Shown here: positions 1-11,942 of the stretch, one piece after another
How the letters are laid out: each line of letters begins with the position of its first letter
Numbering within the stretch: the first letter of the stretch is position 1
Source of the DNA: Agroathelia rolfsii
Lineage: Eukaryota > Basidiomycota > Agaricomycetes > Amylocorticiales > Amylocorticiaceae
Assembly: GCA_018343915.1 (NCBI GenBank)
Contig: JABRWF010000007.1
Location: 1,922,001-1,986,000, forward strand
Reading direction: 5' to 3'
Length of the DNA stretch: 64,000 nt
Notes under the pieces: generated by a model
Databases searched by the model: none
Seen by the model: the letters and a program-made list of their open reading frames with translations, nothing else
What the model was told of the DNA's origin: nothing
Position numbers and translations under genes: made by a program

Positions 1-33
1 CCACCCCTTAGGGCAGGTCAAGAGTACCTCTAG

Positions 34-395
34 CATTGAGCAACAAGGATTTCCTCGACGCCACATCGGCTACTTCGCGCGTTTCCGGTATGATTCTACC
101 CGTCGCGCCTCGACAGAACAAGTTCTGGAGGTACAACAAGTTTCCGACCACACAGGCGGAAGTCCGTATGGTAATGCAGCATCAGGTGCCACTTGTTGTC
201 CAAACGCGTTCCGGAGGTGTCAAGACGCCTTGTATGTCATTGCAGAACATTGTCAAACAAATGAAGGGGCTTCCACAACAAGTCCCAGAGCCGTGTATCA
301 TTGCCACAGACCATCGCTGCGATCGCATAAAGACCATCACCCAAGTCTTTGGTTCCCTAGATTCCGCAGGAGCCAGAGCAAACGAAAGGACGTGA
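34..395 (+). CDS. Probable 3'-terminal exon of an unrecognised gene (5' part outside window)
   Basis: An open frame of about 120 codons ends at a stop at 393-395. It has no ATG near its left end, but a splice-acceptor-like string (acctctag) lies directly before it at 26-33, so it reads best as a last exon of a gene starting left of the window. The encoded piece is basic in its first half, with runs such as PRQNKFWRYNKFPTTQAEV. I recognise no domain, membrane segment or catalytic motif. A 243-base open frame overlaps it in another phase, so the coding call itself is uncertain. It could also be a chance frame or the remnant of a mobile element. Confidence 0.3.
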
Positions 396-1081
396 TGACC
401 CGAAATGATCTAGGGTTAGGTTGGATGCCACTTGAAGTGGATCAGATTGGCTGGAGGGCGCGATTCGAATAGACACAGTAGTAGGGAGTGTTCGATGTAG
501 AGGGGACTCGGAGCGTTAAGAGTCATCGAAAAGGCCAAGCGGCGACGGAGACCCAGTTGATGCGGTACGGATGCAAGAGCATGAGTTTCAGCTTCTGGGA
601 GATGCGACTTGCCACTGTGGCGCAATATTACGCGATTTTCAGCCACCGACGCGTTAAGCCGGGATAAACATGATTGTCAACGGTTTGTCGGAGACGGACA
701 TACAGTTTACTGAAGCTTAACGCATTTAGGTTCATACCACGCTATGACATAATTTATGGGACATTTATTGGTTAATAAGTGCTTTGCTGCTCAGCCGAAG
801 TATATCAACATATCTCAGTCACTGGCATTCATGTCTGAACAAAATGCTCTTATTATAAGGAATCACTTTGACTGAACAATCTAACTGGAGCGCTGTATTA
901 CTATATTCTTCGCAATTTGAATTGATCGGTTCATCATTTCGGATTAGAAATTTCGACACACCGTAATTACATTAACGTCGCCACCTTCATCAAAGATCTT
1001 GGAATGTGACTCATATTGACTTCGTCTTGAATAACCGAAGGTCTCGTAAGTTATAGCATCTTTCAACCGTGCTCTAACTGT
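396..1081. other. Intergenic region upstream of serine dehydratase copy 1
   Basis: No supported gene is seen here. The stretch becomes AT-rich from about 720 and should contain the promoter of the dehydratase starting at 1082. Short open frames on both strands lack an acceptable start and splice context. Confidence 0.5.
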
Positions 1082-2437
1082 ATGGCTTTTCAAGAGCAAC
1101 CATGGACTCACACACCCCTCGTCTTTTCGAGGCACCTCTCTGCATCTCTTGATGCAAATGTTTATCTGAAACTAGAGGCAATTGGTGTATTCTTAGATGT
1201 CGTTGTTACGATTTGCTAATAATACTCCTAATGCATTTGACTTTCGGTATATAGAACCTGCAACCTTCTCAATCGTTCAAGTATCGTGGAGTATCGTTAT
1301 TTGCACAGCACTGCAAGGCGAAGCATGGCCCAAATGTACATCTGGTCATCGCTTCATCAGGAAATGCCGGGCTAGCGTGTGCCTGTTCCGCCAAAGACCT
1401 AGGCCTCAAGTGCACCGTATTCCTACCTGAAGGCCAGGGCGAGGACGTCTTGAAAATCTTTCGTCGTGAAGATGCAGATGTTGTCATTGCTGGCAAATAT
1501 TACGCAGCTGCCAAAGAAGCTGCTGCAAAGTTCGTGGAAGCGAAGGAGGATCGGTGAGTCTCGAATTGGATGAACGTGTGGTAAGACTGCTCAGAGGGCT
1601 GCCATTAGTGTCCTTTGCCCAACGTATGAGGATGAGATCCTTTGGGAAGGCCATAGCTCAATGATATCCGAAATCAAGCAAGATCTTGGATCGGTCGTTC
1701 CTGATGCTATTATCTGTAGCGTAGGCGGTGGCGGGCTCCTAGCTGGCATTATGCGAGGGTGCGAACGCGAAGGTTGGGACAATGGTCAGTACAGCTCCTT
1801 GATAATACAAGAGAAACACCAAGATAACCGCTTGAATAGTACCCATAGCTGGAGTAGAAACACATGGCTCAAATGTCTTTTATCAATCCCTGGCGGCCAA
1901 TTATGGGCACTTCACTGAAGATTCGTCACACACAAGGGTTACCATCCATGCAGATGAGGGAAATGATCTAGTGTATGCCCACTTCCCAGACGGGCCCAAG
2001 TCTCGTGCTTCATCGCTTGGGGCGTCCACACCGGGACACGCTATAGTCAGAAAAGCGCTGGACTATACAGGTGGGATCCGGAGTATTTCGGTATCGGACG
2101 AGATGGCAATGCAGACATTAGTAGACTTCGCCGGTGAGTGGAATATGTCCAAAAAACCATGCGAGGTAATTAAGTTCTTTCTTCCAAAGCCGACCACAAG
2201 ATGCTAGTGGAGCTTGCATGTAGTGCATCACTGAGTGTCGCCTATAGCCGAGAGCTATTCTACCAGGTCACACACTCTTCTCCATCTGGAAGAAGGAAGA
2301 CTGTGGTTTTTATTGTCTGTGGTGGCTTCAAGATTTCTCGAGCAGAGCTAGAAGAGTATCGAAAACTCGCTAAGGAGGATGTAAGTCAGGTTTGGAATGT
2401 CTGCGTCGATGGTTGTAAAGTAGAAGTGCCCAAATAG
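1082..2437 (+). CDS. PLP-dependent L-serine/L-threonine dehydratase, tandem copy 1
   Basis: Deaminates L-serine (and probably L-threonine) to a 2-oxo acid and ammonia, like yeast Cha1. Five exons fit: 1082-1177, 1255-1553, 1597-1784, 1840-2133 and 2190-2437. They total 1125 bases and give 374 residues with no frame break. The fold-type II PLP lysine sits in QSFKYRG near residue 41. Next come the substrate loop ASSGNAG and the phosphate-binding glycine loop SVGGGGLLAGI (about residue 175). The first intron appears to begin with GC rather than GT (see findings). The start at 1082 gives MAFQEQPW and aligns with the second copy, which has the same exon count and phases. A tandem paralogue starts 388 bases downstream on the same strand. 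The family is clear; the preferred substrate is inference. Confidence 0.88.
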
Positions 2438-2824
2438 CGTGGGACCACGACTCTATCGGCGGATTCGCGGCTAGAATCAAATAAGTAGGATAGCCTCGGA
2501 CTTCGAGAAGCTTGTTCAAGAAAAATTTAAATCGTACAAGCATTAAGTATACGTGTTCAAGCCGATATACTGGTAGCATATTAGTACAACTTCTTCGTCA
2601 CTAGCTTTGGGTCGTAAACGTTATGATTGGGATGCTACGGCACATCCGGCAACTCATCGGTGAATCCGAACGTGATTGCGGGTATACTATTCACCAACCT
2701 AACATTTTATCAAATGCCATCGGCCACTAGATGATTAATATCGATTAATGATTGCTAAATCGCAACCATCTAACCATCTATCATCTGCCATTTTAATTAA
2801 GGCGTGTTTACTAGGATCTTTGGC
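2438..2824. other. Spacer between the two serine dehydratase copies
   Basis: A 387-base spacer holding the 3' end of copy 1 and the promoter of copy 2. It is AT-rich, with repeated ATTAAT/ATCGATTAAT strings around 2735-2760. No gene is seen. Confidence 0.5.
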
Positions 2825-4359
2825 ATGACGAACGAAACAGAGCTATATTTTAAAACACCTCTCCTATTTTCTCGGCATCTCTCAGCAACACTAGATGCCT
2901 CGGTGTATCTCAAACTCGAGGTTTGTATATGGCTACGATAGACATAATCATAATGACATCCTGAACGATCCGAGACTTTGATTGCCACTGGCATGTATTG
3001 ACGATGACATCACATTGGTACAGAACCTCCAACCATGCCATTCTTTCAAATCCCGAGGCATCTCCCACTTCGCGCAGCGAGCCAAGGAGCGCTACGGGCC
3101 CTCGGCGCACCTCGTCATCGCCTCGGGCGGAAACGCAGGTTTGGCAGCGGCATGCGCAGCCCACGCGCTAGGCATCAAGTGTACCGTGTGTCTCCCCCAG
3201 AACCCCAGCGAGCGCATACTAGATTTCTTTAGGAAGGAGCACGCCAACGTCGTCATCATCGACAGTCCGTTTTATGTAAGTGCAGTAGCGGCTGCACAGC
3301 GATTGGTCGATGAGGATGACCATGCGTAAGTGTTGTTGTTCAAATTTTGTGGGGGGGGGGGGTGGTGGTCGCATGAGTCGTATGTATGGGCCCATACATT
3401 CATGGCGCTTATACTATTAAGTTAGGACTGAATTGAAGTGCGTCATTTACTAATTTGTGTTTTCCTTTCATAATTCTTAGGTTCATGTGCCCTGCGTATG
3501 AGAATAGCATTATCTGGGAGGGTCATTCTTCGATGGTTTCGGAAATCAAGCACGATTTGTTCGGTATGATACCAGATGCCATTTTCTGTAGCGTAGGTGG
3601 AGGAGGTTTGATCGGGGGCATCATGGAGGGTTGTGGAAAAGAAGGCTGGGATTCAGGTAACGAACTTCCAAACGGCATGTTTATTTACTTATTAACTATG
3701 GATGATACAAACAGTACCGATCGTAGCCATCGAAACACACGGCTCTGATACCTTTTATCAATCACTAGCTTTGAATAGAGGAGAATACGGGACTGTCGAA
3801 GATGCACCACTGGTTTCAGACAAATTACCAAAGACAATCGAGGCTCAGTGGGATGAGAACCATCAAGTGCATTACTCGAATCTAATCAACGGGCCTGTCT
3901 CACGCGCGACATCTCTGGGCGCGTCTACGCCAGCCCCAGCTGTGGTTAAGAAGGCGCTGACGAGGGAAGGTGGTGTTAGGTCTGTGACAGTTCCAGACGA
4001 GATGACAATGCGAGCAGTGCTGGGCTTAGCCGGTGCGTTTGGCATGCTTTTGTGTTATTCCGATCGTAAGGAATGTTTGGCAGCTGAACTAGTATGTGTT
4101 ACCGACAGAGGATCACAAGATGCTAGTTGAACTCGCATGTGGTGCTGCTCTCAGCCCAGCATACAACAGGGCATTATTCGACAGTATCATGCCGTCGACG
4201 TCGGAAGGTATTAAAAAGCCAACCGTCGTGTTTGTGGTTTGTGGTGGGTTCAAGATTTCATTAGAGGAGCTGGTTGAGTATGAGAAGTGCGTGGAGGCTG
4301 ACACCGCGGAGTCGTGGAAAGTACGGCTAGACGGTAGAGCATTTTCTGTAGCCAAATGA
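2825..4359 (+). CDS. PLP-dependent L-serine/L-threonine dehydratase, tandem copy 2
   Basis: Second member of the tandem pair, same family and predicted reaction as the gene before it. Exons are 2825-2920, 3024-3325, 3481-3656, 3715-4032 and 4109-4359. They sum to 1143 bases, giving 380 residues in a closed frame. The PLP lysine motif is CHSFKSRG, the substrate loop ASGGNAG and the glycine loop SVGGGGLIGGI. Exon 2 is more GC-rich than its counterpart in copy 1. Intron positions and phases match copy 1 throughout, so the duplication included the introns. The intron after exon 2 carries a 12-base poly-G run (3351-3362). The two proteins differ visibly along their whole length, so the duplication is not recent. 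Confidence 0.88.
3351..3362 (+). repeat. Poly-G tract in intron 2 of dehydratase copy 2
   Basis: Twelve consecutive G residues followed by a GGT-rich stretch, inside the intron spanning 3326-3480. Likely length-polymorphic between strains. No function is implied. Confidence 0.8.
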
Positions 4360-4477
4360 TATGACTGAAAGATTAGATAGAGTGATCTTATACATCGCTT
4401 TTATGTTTTCAATGAGTGGTGTGTACCTTTGGCTGTCACAAAGTAAAAGAAAGAAAAAAAGATGATGGGCAGGACAA

Positions 4478-4910
4478 TCAGACCAATCGCTTAGGAGAGT
4501 CAGTTGTCGCAGTGTCCTGTTCTTCGCGCTCCGCACGTTTTGCCCTACGCTCAGCCTTGAAACGCTCCAGCTCTGCCTGAATTTCAGAGCGGGTTGTTGG
4601 CACCGTCTGTGGCCGAAATAGGGCATAAGGATCAAACAAGCACACGTGTGCGTTGCTGTCAAAATGAACACGCACCCGTACTAGTTTAGATTCTGCAGGA
4701 AACAGGTGGTCCTTGTACTGCCATGGGTGAATGTGGTCAATGGCTGCAGATGGACGGGCAGGACTGTTCAGACACCGCCGGTAATGATAGAATGCTCACA
4801 GGAAGGACGTTTTCTCTGTACCATTTCGCGTCACCAAAGTGCATGAGAGCAACGACAGGAATAAAGAGATAGAGACCGAATTTGAAAACCTCGAGGTTTG
4901 GGCCGGCCAT
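4478..4910 (-). CDS. PET100: Cytochrome c oxidase assembly factor PET100
   Basis: Small mitochondrial inner-membrane chaperone for assembly of complex IV. Three exons on the minus strand (4910-4800, 4717-4676, 4606-4478) join in frame to a 93-residue protein. The N-terminus MAGPNLEVFKFGLYLFIPVV is the family's typical opening with a single membrane helix. It is followed by the conserved DAKWYRENVLP and YKDHLFP segments. The C-terminal part (TVPTTRSEIQAELERFKAE) is a charged helix rich in R, K and E, as in known Pet100 proteins. Length matches the family. No cleavable presequence is obvious, which is normal here because the helix acts as targeting signal. The gene converges tail-to-tail with the dehydratase ending at 4359. 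Confidence 0.88.
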
Positions 4911-5166
4911 GAGAGTGTCGTCGATGGTGGTAAGTAAGTGACGGCTCAGGATGATCCCGAAACTAGAAACAACGGGCTGTGATTGGCCCGGCGAAGGAGG
5001 GTTGACATGCACACTATAAGATTGACAGATTGGCTCAGCAGACCAGAGCATATTTCATTATTTGTTCATGGCTTTTCTCTTTGCCAGCGTCCCTACGTGC
5101 TCTTAAGCAAGCCAGCAGCCTGGTTTTTGTTTTTTTCCCCCCCTTGCATTGCGCCCTGCTACCGCC

Positions 5167-8100
5167 ATGGTCACGGTCCCTGGGACACTGGCAGAGGGCG
5201 ACATTCTGGCATATGAACGGGTTCTTGTTCCGAAATGGATTCCAGAGGTGTGTCCAACCCCGCCGGTTGCATCATCATCCTCCTCGTCCTCGCCGGCCAG
5301 CTGAGCGCCAACCCCCCACATTGTTTTAATCTTATAGTTGATCGTGTTGTCATTCTGCACGACTTGGCTGGGGTCTTATACTACATTTCAACTCCTTACC
5401 CACGCCAGCTATGTTCGCACCAGTCTTATGCGCTGGCTTTCTATCGCCATGGGCAGTCTCATCTTCGGCTTTTGTGCCATTTGGTCCATGCACTTTCGTC
5501 AGTCCCCCTCTTTCTCCTTTTCTTCGGTCAGATCGCCAATTAGTCATGGGCGCCACAGTCGGCATGCTGGCCTGCCGCCTCGACGTGGAGATCAAATTCG
5601 ACATCCCCCTCACTGTGTTATCCGCCGTCGTCGCAGTCACCTTTACGTTTGCTGCTACGTTTACGACCGATTTCTCTCCCCTTTATAAATCCAGTCGTCC
5701 AAGGCCTGCAAGCCCTACCGACATTGAAACCCCTGTCTCGACTTCCTTACTCTACGATCCAGAGTCGTCCAGCGACGAGGAAGAGCAAGAAGACATGCCC
5801 GATATCCGTTCTGAAGGCGAACACTTTAAACTCCTCATGCGTGGCGAAAACAATATAGATCCCGACTTCGACTATGAAGTATCTTCTGATACTGATGGCC
5901 CACTTTCTTTCCTTACTTTCTGGCTCTATCGTGGACGCCCCTTCATCTTTAGGCTTGCCATTCGTGCTGCCATCTGGGCCTTTGCCGTCATTTTCATGCA
6001 CTACGGCGGCATGTGGGCCATGATCATACCCCATGGACGCATCGAATGGCATCCTATACCTATCGTTCTGTCTTGCGTGGTTGCATTCGTGGTTACATTT
6101 ATCGCCTGCATCCTGATGTTCCAAATGGAATTCCACTTTGGACGCCAGTTGGCATCGAGCATTATCGCAGCCTCTGGTGTTTGTTCCATGCATTACATCG
6201 GTAGGCTTACTTTCTTTATTACTCTGACTTCTTTCCGATCAACGCTAACTATTACATGACATCATACCCGCTCTCCTAAATAATGAAATCAAAACTCGTG
6301 ATAGGCATGGCTGCAGCAACGTTTCATACGCGTGCACCACCATCCCCAAACGCAGGCTATCCGCCGTATTTACCTTTTTTGATCATCTCCATCGCCGTCG
6401 TTGCTTGCGTTGTCTCCAATGCTGTATTGGCCAACAGCGCCGTCATCTCGCGCAATCGAATGGTAGAGACCATTCAGGCCAAGCGCCGGATCTGGAAGCT
6501 ATTGGCTGAAAAGGAGGCTGCTCTGCGTTCAAATGCGCTCAAGCAACAATTTATTTCGGTTGCTTCACACGAGGCAAGCATTCTTTCTTCTTCTTCTTAT
6601 ATATGACGCTCACTAACGACATACGTTGATCTAGATTCGCACACCCTTGCATACCGTCAATGGTTATGCTGAGCTTCTGTCGCGGACAGAGTTGACTCCC
6701 GAGCAGGCCCAGTGCGTAACTAATATCCAGCAAGCATGTCATGCGATCAACGTCATTGCCGGAAACGTGCTCGGTGGGGTTTTTTTTTTTTTTTTCATAT
6801 ACCTCAGCCGACGTAGAGTGCTCATCTAACCAATTTTTGCAGATTTCAGCAAGCTGGAGCGTGACAATGTAGAATCAGACGCACGTCCAGTATTGGTCGA
6901 ACCACGCAAGATGCTCGAGGCTGTAGCTCGTATGGCTGGTGGCGCGATCGATATGGAGCAGGATCAAAACGTAGTTGAAAATATCATTTCGGTTGCGCCT
7001 CAAGTCCCATCGTCGATATATATTGATGAGACATATGCTTTGCGGGTTTGTAATCTTCCTGAGATATTCTGGTTTGAGGCTAATGTTTCTGGTAGATCCT
7101 TATGAATGTAAATCTTGCAAGCCTCCACTAAATTAAGCTTAGACTAAAACCATTGTTCTTTATCTCAGCTATTTTCGAACGCTCAAAAATTCACCGAATC
7201 CGGTTACATCTCCGTCTCGCTCTCCCTTGAACACCCTACATCATCGTCATCCGATACTACCATCCCCACATACCTAATCGCACGCGTCAGCGACTCAGGC
7301 TGCGGGATCCCCACGCGGCTCCAAAAGGACGTCTTCTTGCCGTTCCGCCAGGCAGACAACTCCCTCACACGCACACACCAAGGCACTGGTCTCGGGCTCA
7401 CCATCGTCCGTCACCTCGTCCAGCGCATGGGCGGCTCCATCGCTGTTGAGTCGCGCCAGGGCGTCGGCAGCACGTTTACCGTTCGCATGCCGTTTCAGCC
7501 TGGTAATGTTTCTTCGCCTCCGTCACCGGCACCGTCGTCGTCATCGTCGGAAGATCCGTTATTGAACTTGGAGTGGGATGCGATGATTGAGAACGGCGGC
7601 GTAGGGCCATCGAAGAAAAAGAAGAAAAAGAGGCGGCGCGTCGTACGGATCGTACTGAATGCGCCACGAAAAGAGGAAGTTTTCCTGGGGCGATGGCAGG
7701 AAATGGGATGCGAGGCAACCAGTGCAGCTCTCGACATGGATGCAGATGAGTTGGCTCGCGGTGCAGACATCGTATGGACGGATGTGGCCAGCTTAAGGGA
7801 GTCTGAGGGGTTGAGAGAGCTTCTGCGCCGCCGGAATCAGGAGCAAATTCAGCAGCTAGATCCCTTTGCTGATGAAAAAGGCGTGGGTCTGGCGTTATGC
7901 GTGGTATTGTCGAGCCGAGAACAGCTCCGAGGGTTGGTGGATGATGTGCATAATCTGGGGCCGAGAGTGTATTTGATCAATCGGCCTGTGATTATGCATG
8001 AAGTCGTCCAGCTTTTGGATAGCGGCTCGCTGTCTCGGACTACTTCTGAGGCTGCTAATTTGTTGCAAAATGGGCGACCATCGGGGGATGACAACCTTGC

Positions 8101-8685
8101 TTCTCTGCAGCCGAAAGAGGAAGAAAATACCTCGGGGCTGGTGGTGTTGCTTGTAGAAGACAACCTGGTTAGTAGATTTCCTCAAGTAAATTCAATGGTT
8201 GTAGTGTTCATTGCTTTGGACTTCCGCAGGTTAACCAACGCCTGGGCAAGCGGCTTATTGAAAAACTCGGGCACACCGTTGTAACGGCCAATGACGGACA
8301 AGAGGCAATCAATACCATCAAACGTGTCAAATGCGACGTCTGTCTCATGGACTGCCAAATGCCAGGTGTGTCTCTAGTCTTTCGTGTCCTTCTATCGTTA
8401 ATTCCCTTTTTAATCCAGTTATGGACGGCTTTGCGGCCACACGCAACATCAGAGAGATGGAGGCGAACGGTAGCCTCCCTCGACGGCACCATATTGTAGC
8501 CCTGACGGCCAACGTTTCTTCTGATGCGGCGGCCGCCTGTCGTGAAGTGGGCATGGATAATTTCCTACCAAAACCTCTCAGACTTTCTGGTATGTTTCTT
8601 CATCTTCTCTTCTAGATAGTGGCAAGATTAACCTGTTGTATGTCTTTCAATAGATTTAGAAACAGCACTTCAAGGCTTATCATGA
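5167..8685 (+). CDS. Hybrid sensor histidine kinase with N-terminal MHYT membrane domain
   Basis: Membrane two-component sensor. The likely start is ATG 5167 (MVTVPGTLAEGD). At least eight introns follow. The multipass MHYT region carries three M-H-F/Y motifs: WSMHF near 5485, FMHYGG near 5998 and SMHYIG near 6190. In known MHYT proteins these are thought to bind a metal and sense oxygen, CO or NO. Then come a HisKA box (SHE, split by an intron, then IRTPLHTVNGYAELL), a HATPase with N box (NAQKFTESGY), G1 (SDSGCGIP), F and G2 (GTGLGLTIV) motifs, a low-complexity linker, and a C-terminal receiver. The receiver has VEDN, the phospho-acceptor in CLMDCQMP and the lysine in LPKPL. All catalytic boxes look intact. 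The output is presumably an HPt protein upstream of a MAPK cascade. The first two exon joins are the least certain. Confidence 0.87.
6780..6795 (+). repeat. Poly-T tract in an intron of the MHYT kinase
   Basis: A run of about sixteen T lies between the HisKA exon and the following exon. It acts as part of a pyrimidine-rich intron and is otherwise an ordinary mononucleotide repeat. Confidence 0.7.
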
Positions 8686-9924
8686 GCCGAATAACCTCTC
8701 TCTCCCCTTTCTTTCTTCTCCCACATCTATCTCTCTTTATCTTATTTTAGGGACACTCTTTCCACGGAACAATTCGTCATACTCATTACCTTTCGTCTCC
8801 GTATTCATTCTCTGGCAAGATTCTGCCCGTTTCTATCTATATCATGAATCTCAATCATTTCTGATTTTTATATCATCATCTTCTTTGTATACCTTAATTT
8901 AGCTATGTGCTTGCTCTACTGCACGTAATAGTTTTGAGTCCGGGTTGTTGTCGCGTTATAATTACATTAACTATTTGCGTGTGCGACAGAAGTGGATCAT
9001 CCGACTGCGCATTTCGGATTAGACCCCGCTCTTGTGGAGTCGATGTGTTCATTCATGCACAATCGAGTGGAGTAGAGAACATTCAAAATATGTGTGTATG
9101 GTGTACTGCAAAAGCGTTGCACGATCTATTTTACCCGATGTCAACTGTGACGGTCCCGGAATATTTGAAAGAAAGATAGTTAACCGTCTTACCCGTGTTT
9201 TCTATTGCCGTTAGTATTGGCCTTTTTTTGTGTAACTATTTAACCGACTGTTTTGTTGTAACCCTTGTTTCTATAAATTGAACTATTTCAGGAACTTTTC
9301 TCAGGCCAGCCGGCTGTGGTCTGGGTCATTGTCATGGTTTTTCACAGCCTCATTTGATAGGAGAACGCGGACAGATCGAGACCATCTGATAACCCACCCT
9401 ATACTTGCGCATGTATGCTGATGCGCATATACTGTTGATGTCATCACATAGGTCAGATGCGCACGGGACCAGTTGCATCGCCGTTGAGACACAGAGTTGT
9501 TATTGTCAAAACATGGTATTAGCAATGTATTTTGTATGCCATATTCTCAGTAGGTAAATGGGCGTTTCAAAATTTATAGTTGATTGGATAAAGGTACAAT
9601 CAGATAAGTTAAAGCACGCGTATAGGTTCATGTTTTTGACATAGTAGGGACTCTATCGGAACCGCGAACATCAAATGCCATGTTTACCAACAGCCACAGG
9701 GGCACGTTCGTGGTCATCTGAGTGTTCATGCCATAGGCCGTAGGTGGGCGATGTGCCCTCGTTGCGTAGTGAAAGGGGGCATGCATAGTGATGACGATGG
9801 GGATGTGCTAAGTATATTGACACATGATGTCATTCAAATATTTCTTTCAAATTCATCCCCTCGACGCGTACTATATATTCTGTCTTGTTCAGGTCCAAAT
9901 GTTGCTCACCTTTATCTGCTCGTC
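8686..9924. other. Intergenic region between MHYT kinase and glutamate decarboxylase
   Basis: About 1.2 kb without a convincing gene. 8690-8900 is pyrimidine-rich and probably the kinase 3' UTR. A TATA-like stretch (actatatattc) near 9868, some 55 bases before the decarboxylase start, is a plausible core promoter. Short open frames at 8907-9179 and 9751-9984 have no family resemblance and no splice support. Confidence 0.5.
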
Positions 9925-11942
9925 ATGGCTCTCTCAAAGGTAAGAATATATCCGCCCCGTGCAACATTGATTTCTTTTGGCTGATTTACTGTGTAGCACG
10001 TCAACCCAGAACACCTCATCCGTGATGCCCGAGACAAGCACAGCAAACACTTCCGATCCTTGACCAAGACTGATCCCGACACTATCCACCACCCTTATTC
10101 GTCGCGCTATGGGACATCGCCCACCTCCAAGTACCACCTTCCAAACAAAGTATGTCAATACTATGAGATGATCACGCATACAATTACCGACAATGTTTTC
10201 TTCCAGGGCACTGAAGCAGACGCAGCATACCAGCTCATTCATGATGAGCTCAGTCTCGATGGTAGCCCCCTCCTTAACTTGGCCTCATTCGTGCACACCT
10301 ACATGCCAGAGCAGGCCAATAAGCTCATGATGGAGAACTTGTCCAAGAACTTGATCGACCAGGATGAATACCCTATGACTCGTATGGTTTATCTGCATAT
10401 ATCCACGTTCCTGATAATTAATCAACAGAATCTCTTCACATTTTTTAGAAACTATTCACACGCGTTGTATCTCTATCCTTGCATCGCTCTGGCATGCCCC
10501 GCATGCCGCCACCGCTATCGGTACGGCCACTACAGGCTCATCTGAGGCCATCCAACTCGGTGGTCTGGCCATGAAGCGTATCTGGCAGGAGAAACGCAAG
10601 GCCAAGGGTCTCTCAATTCACGAGCCCGGACCCAACATTGTCATGGGCTCCAACGCCCAAGTCGCTCTTGAAAAGTTCGCGCGCTACTTTGAGGTCGAAT
10701 GTCGTCTTGTACCAGTTAGTGAGGAGAGCAAGTATAGGCTCGATCCCAAAAAGGCTATCGAAATGTGCGACGAGAATACAATTGGTGTGTATGTCATCCT
10801 GGGTAGTACGTATACTGGCCACTATGAGCCCGTCAAGGTAGGGTTCATCATGCTATCTTAAGGAGAAAGAGTACTCATGTTAACGCATCTCAGGAAATGT
10901 CTGACCTCTTGGACGAATATGAGGCTCGCACAGGCCATTCAATTCCTATCCACGTTGATGGTGCCTCAGGTGCATTCGTCGCGCCCTTCGCGCACCCCAA
11001 ACTTCTCTGGGACTTCCGCTTGCCACGCGTTGTGTCAATCAACACCTCCGGTCACAAGTTTGGCTTGTCCTACGTCGGTGTCGGTTGGGTCATCTGGCGT
11101 GACAAAGCGCACCTCCCCAAGGACCTCATCTTCGAGTTGCACTACCTCGGCTCAGTCGAGTACTCGTTTTCTCTGAACTTCTCACGCCCCGCGCACCCGA
11201 TCATCGCGCAGTATTTCAACTTTATCCACCTTGGTAAAGACGGATACAAGCGAATTGCGTACAACGATCTCCAGAACGCACGTATCCTTAGTCGAGCACT
11301 GGAGAGGAGCGGGTACTTCACAGTTTTGTCGGACATCCATCGCCCTGTATCTGGTGCAGGCTTGATTTCGGATGCGAAGCAGGCTGCAGGAATTGATGAG
11401 GAAGACCCAGAGAGTTATGAACCTGGCTTGCCCGTTGTGAGCTTCCGCTTCTCGGACGAGTTCCAGAAGAACAACCCGGATGTGCAGCAGAAGTGGATCC
11501 AGACCTTGTTGCGTGCCAAGGGTTAGTAGTTTTTATTTTATTTCTTACTCTTCTCCGTAGGACGCATATATATACTGACAAATGAATGATAGGCTGGATT
11601 GTGCCCAACTACGAACTCAGCCCAGACCTCCAGCACATCCAAATTCTCCGTGTTGTCGTTAGGGAAAACTTCTCACAAGTGGTAAGTAGTATTATTTCTC
11701 TTTTGCTTTTCAGAATGAGCAAGCGCTGACGATTAGGTATATAGCTCTGCGAGCGTCTCGTTGCAGACATTATGGAGGTCACAGAGTCACTCATAGATAC
11801 CCAAGCTCCACAGCACTCACTTGGAACGCTTAGCAACGCGCGCAAGCACAAGCACGATCACCATGAAGGCAGTATGGCACACTCGGACGAGCACCAGGAC
11901 CATAAGAGTGAGCCTCAAGGAACATGGGCCAAGACGTGCTAA
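9925..11942 (+). CDS. GAD1: Glutamate decarboxylase (GABA shunt)
   Basis: Converts L-glutamate to GABA and CO2 using pyridoxal phosphate, in the cytosol. Exon 1 encodes only MALSK. Later exons give HVNPEHLIRDARDKHSKHF, a PLP-phosphate region with TGSSEAIQLG, and HVDGASGAFVAPF with the cofactor-contacting Asp. The PLP-lysine motif NTSGHKFGLSYVGVGW follows. About six or seven introns of 50-80 bases are present, and total length is near 530 residues, as usual for fungal GAD. The C-terminus is unusual: an extended tail rich in His, Asp and Glu (RKHKHDHHEGSMAHSDEHQD) replaces anything I can recognise as a calmodulin-binding segment. The stop is at 11940-11942. Confidence 0.93.
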
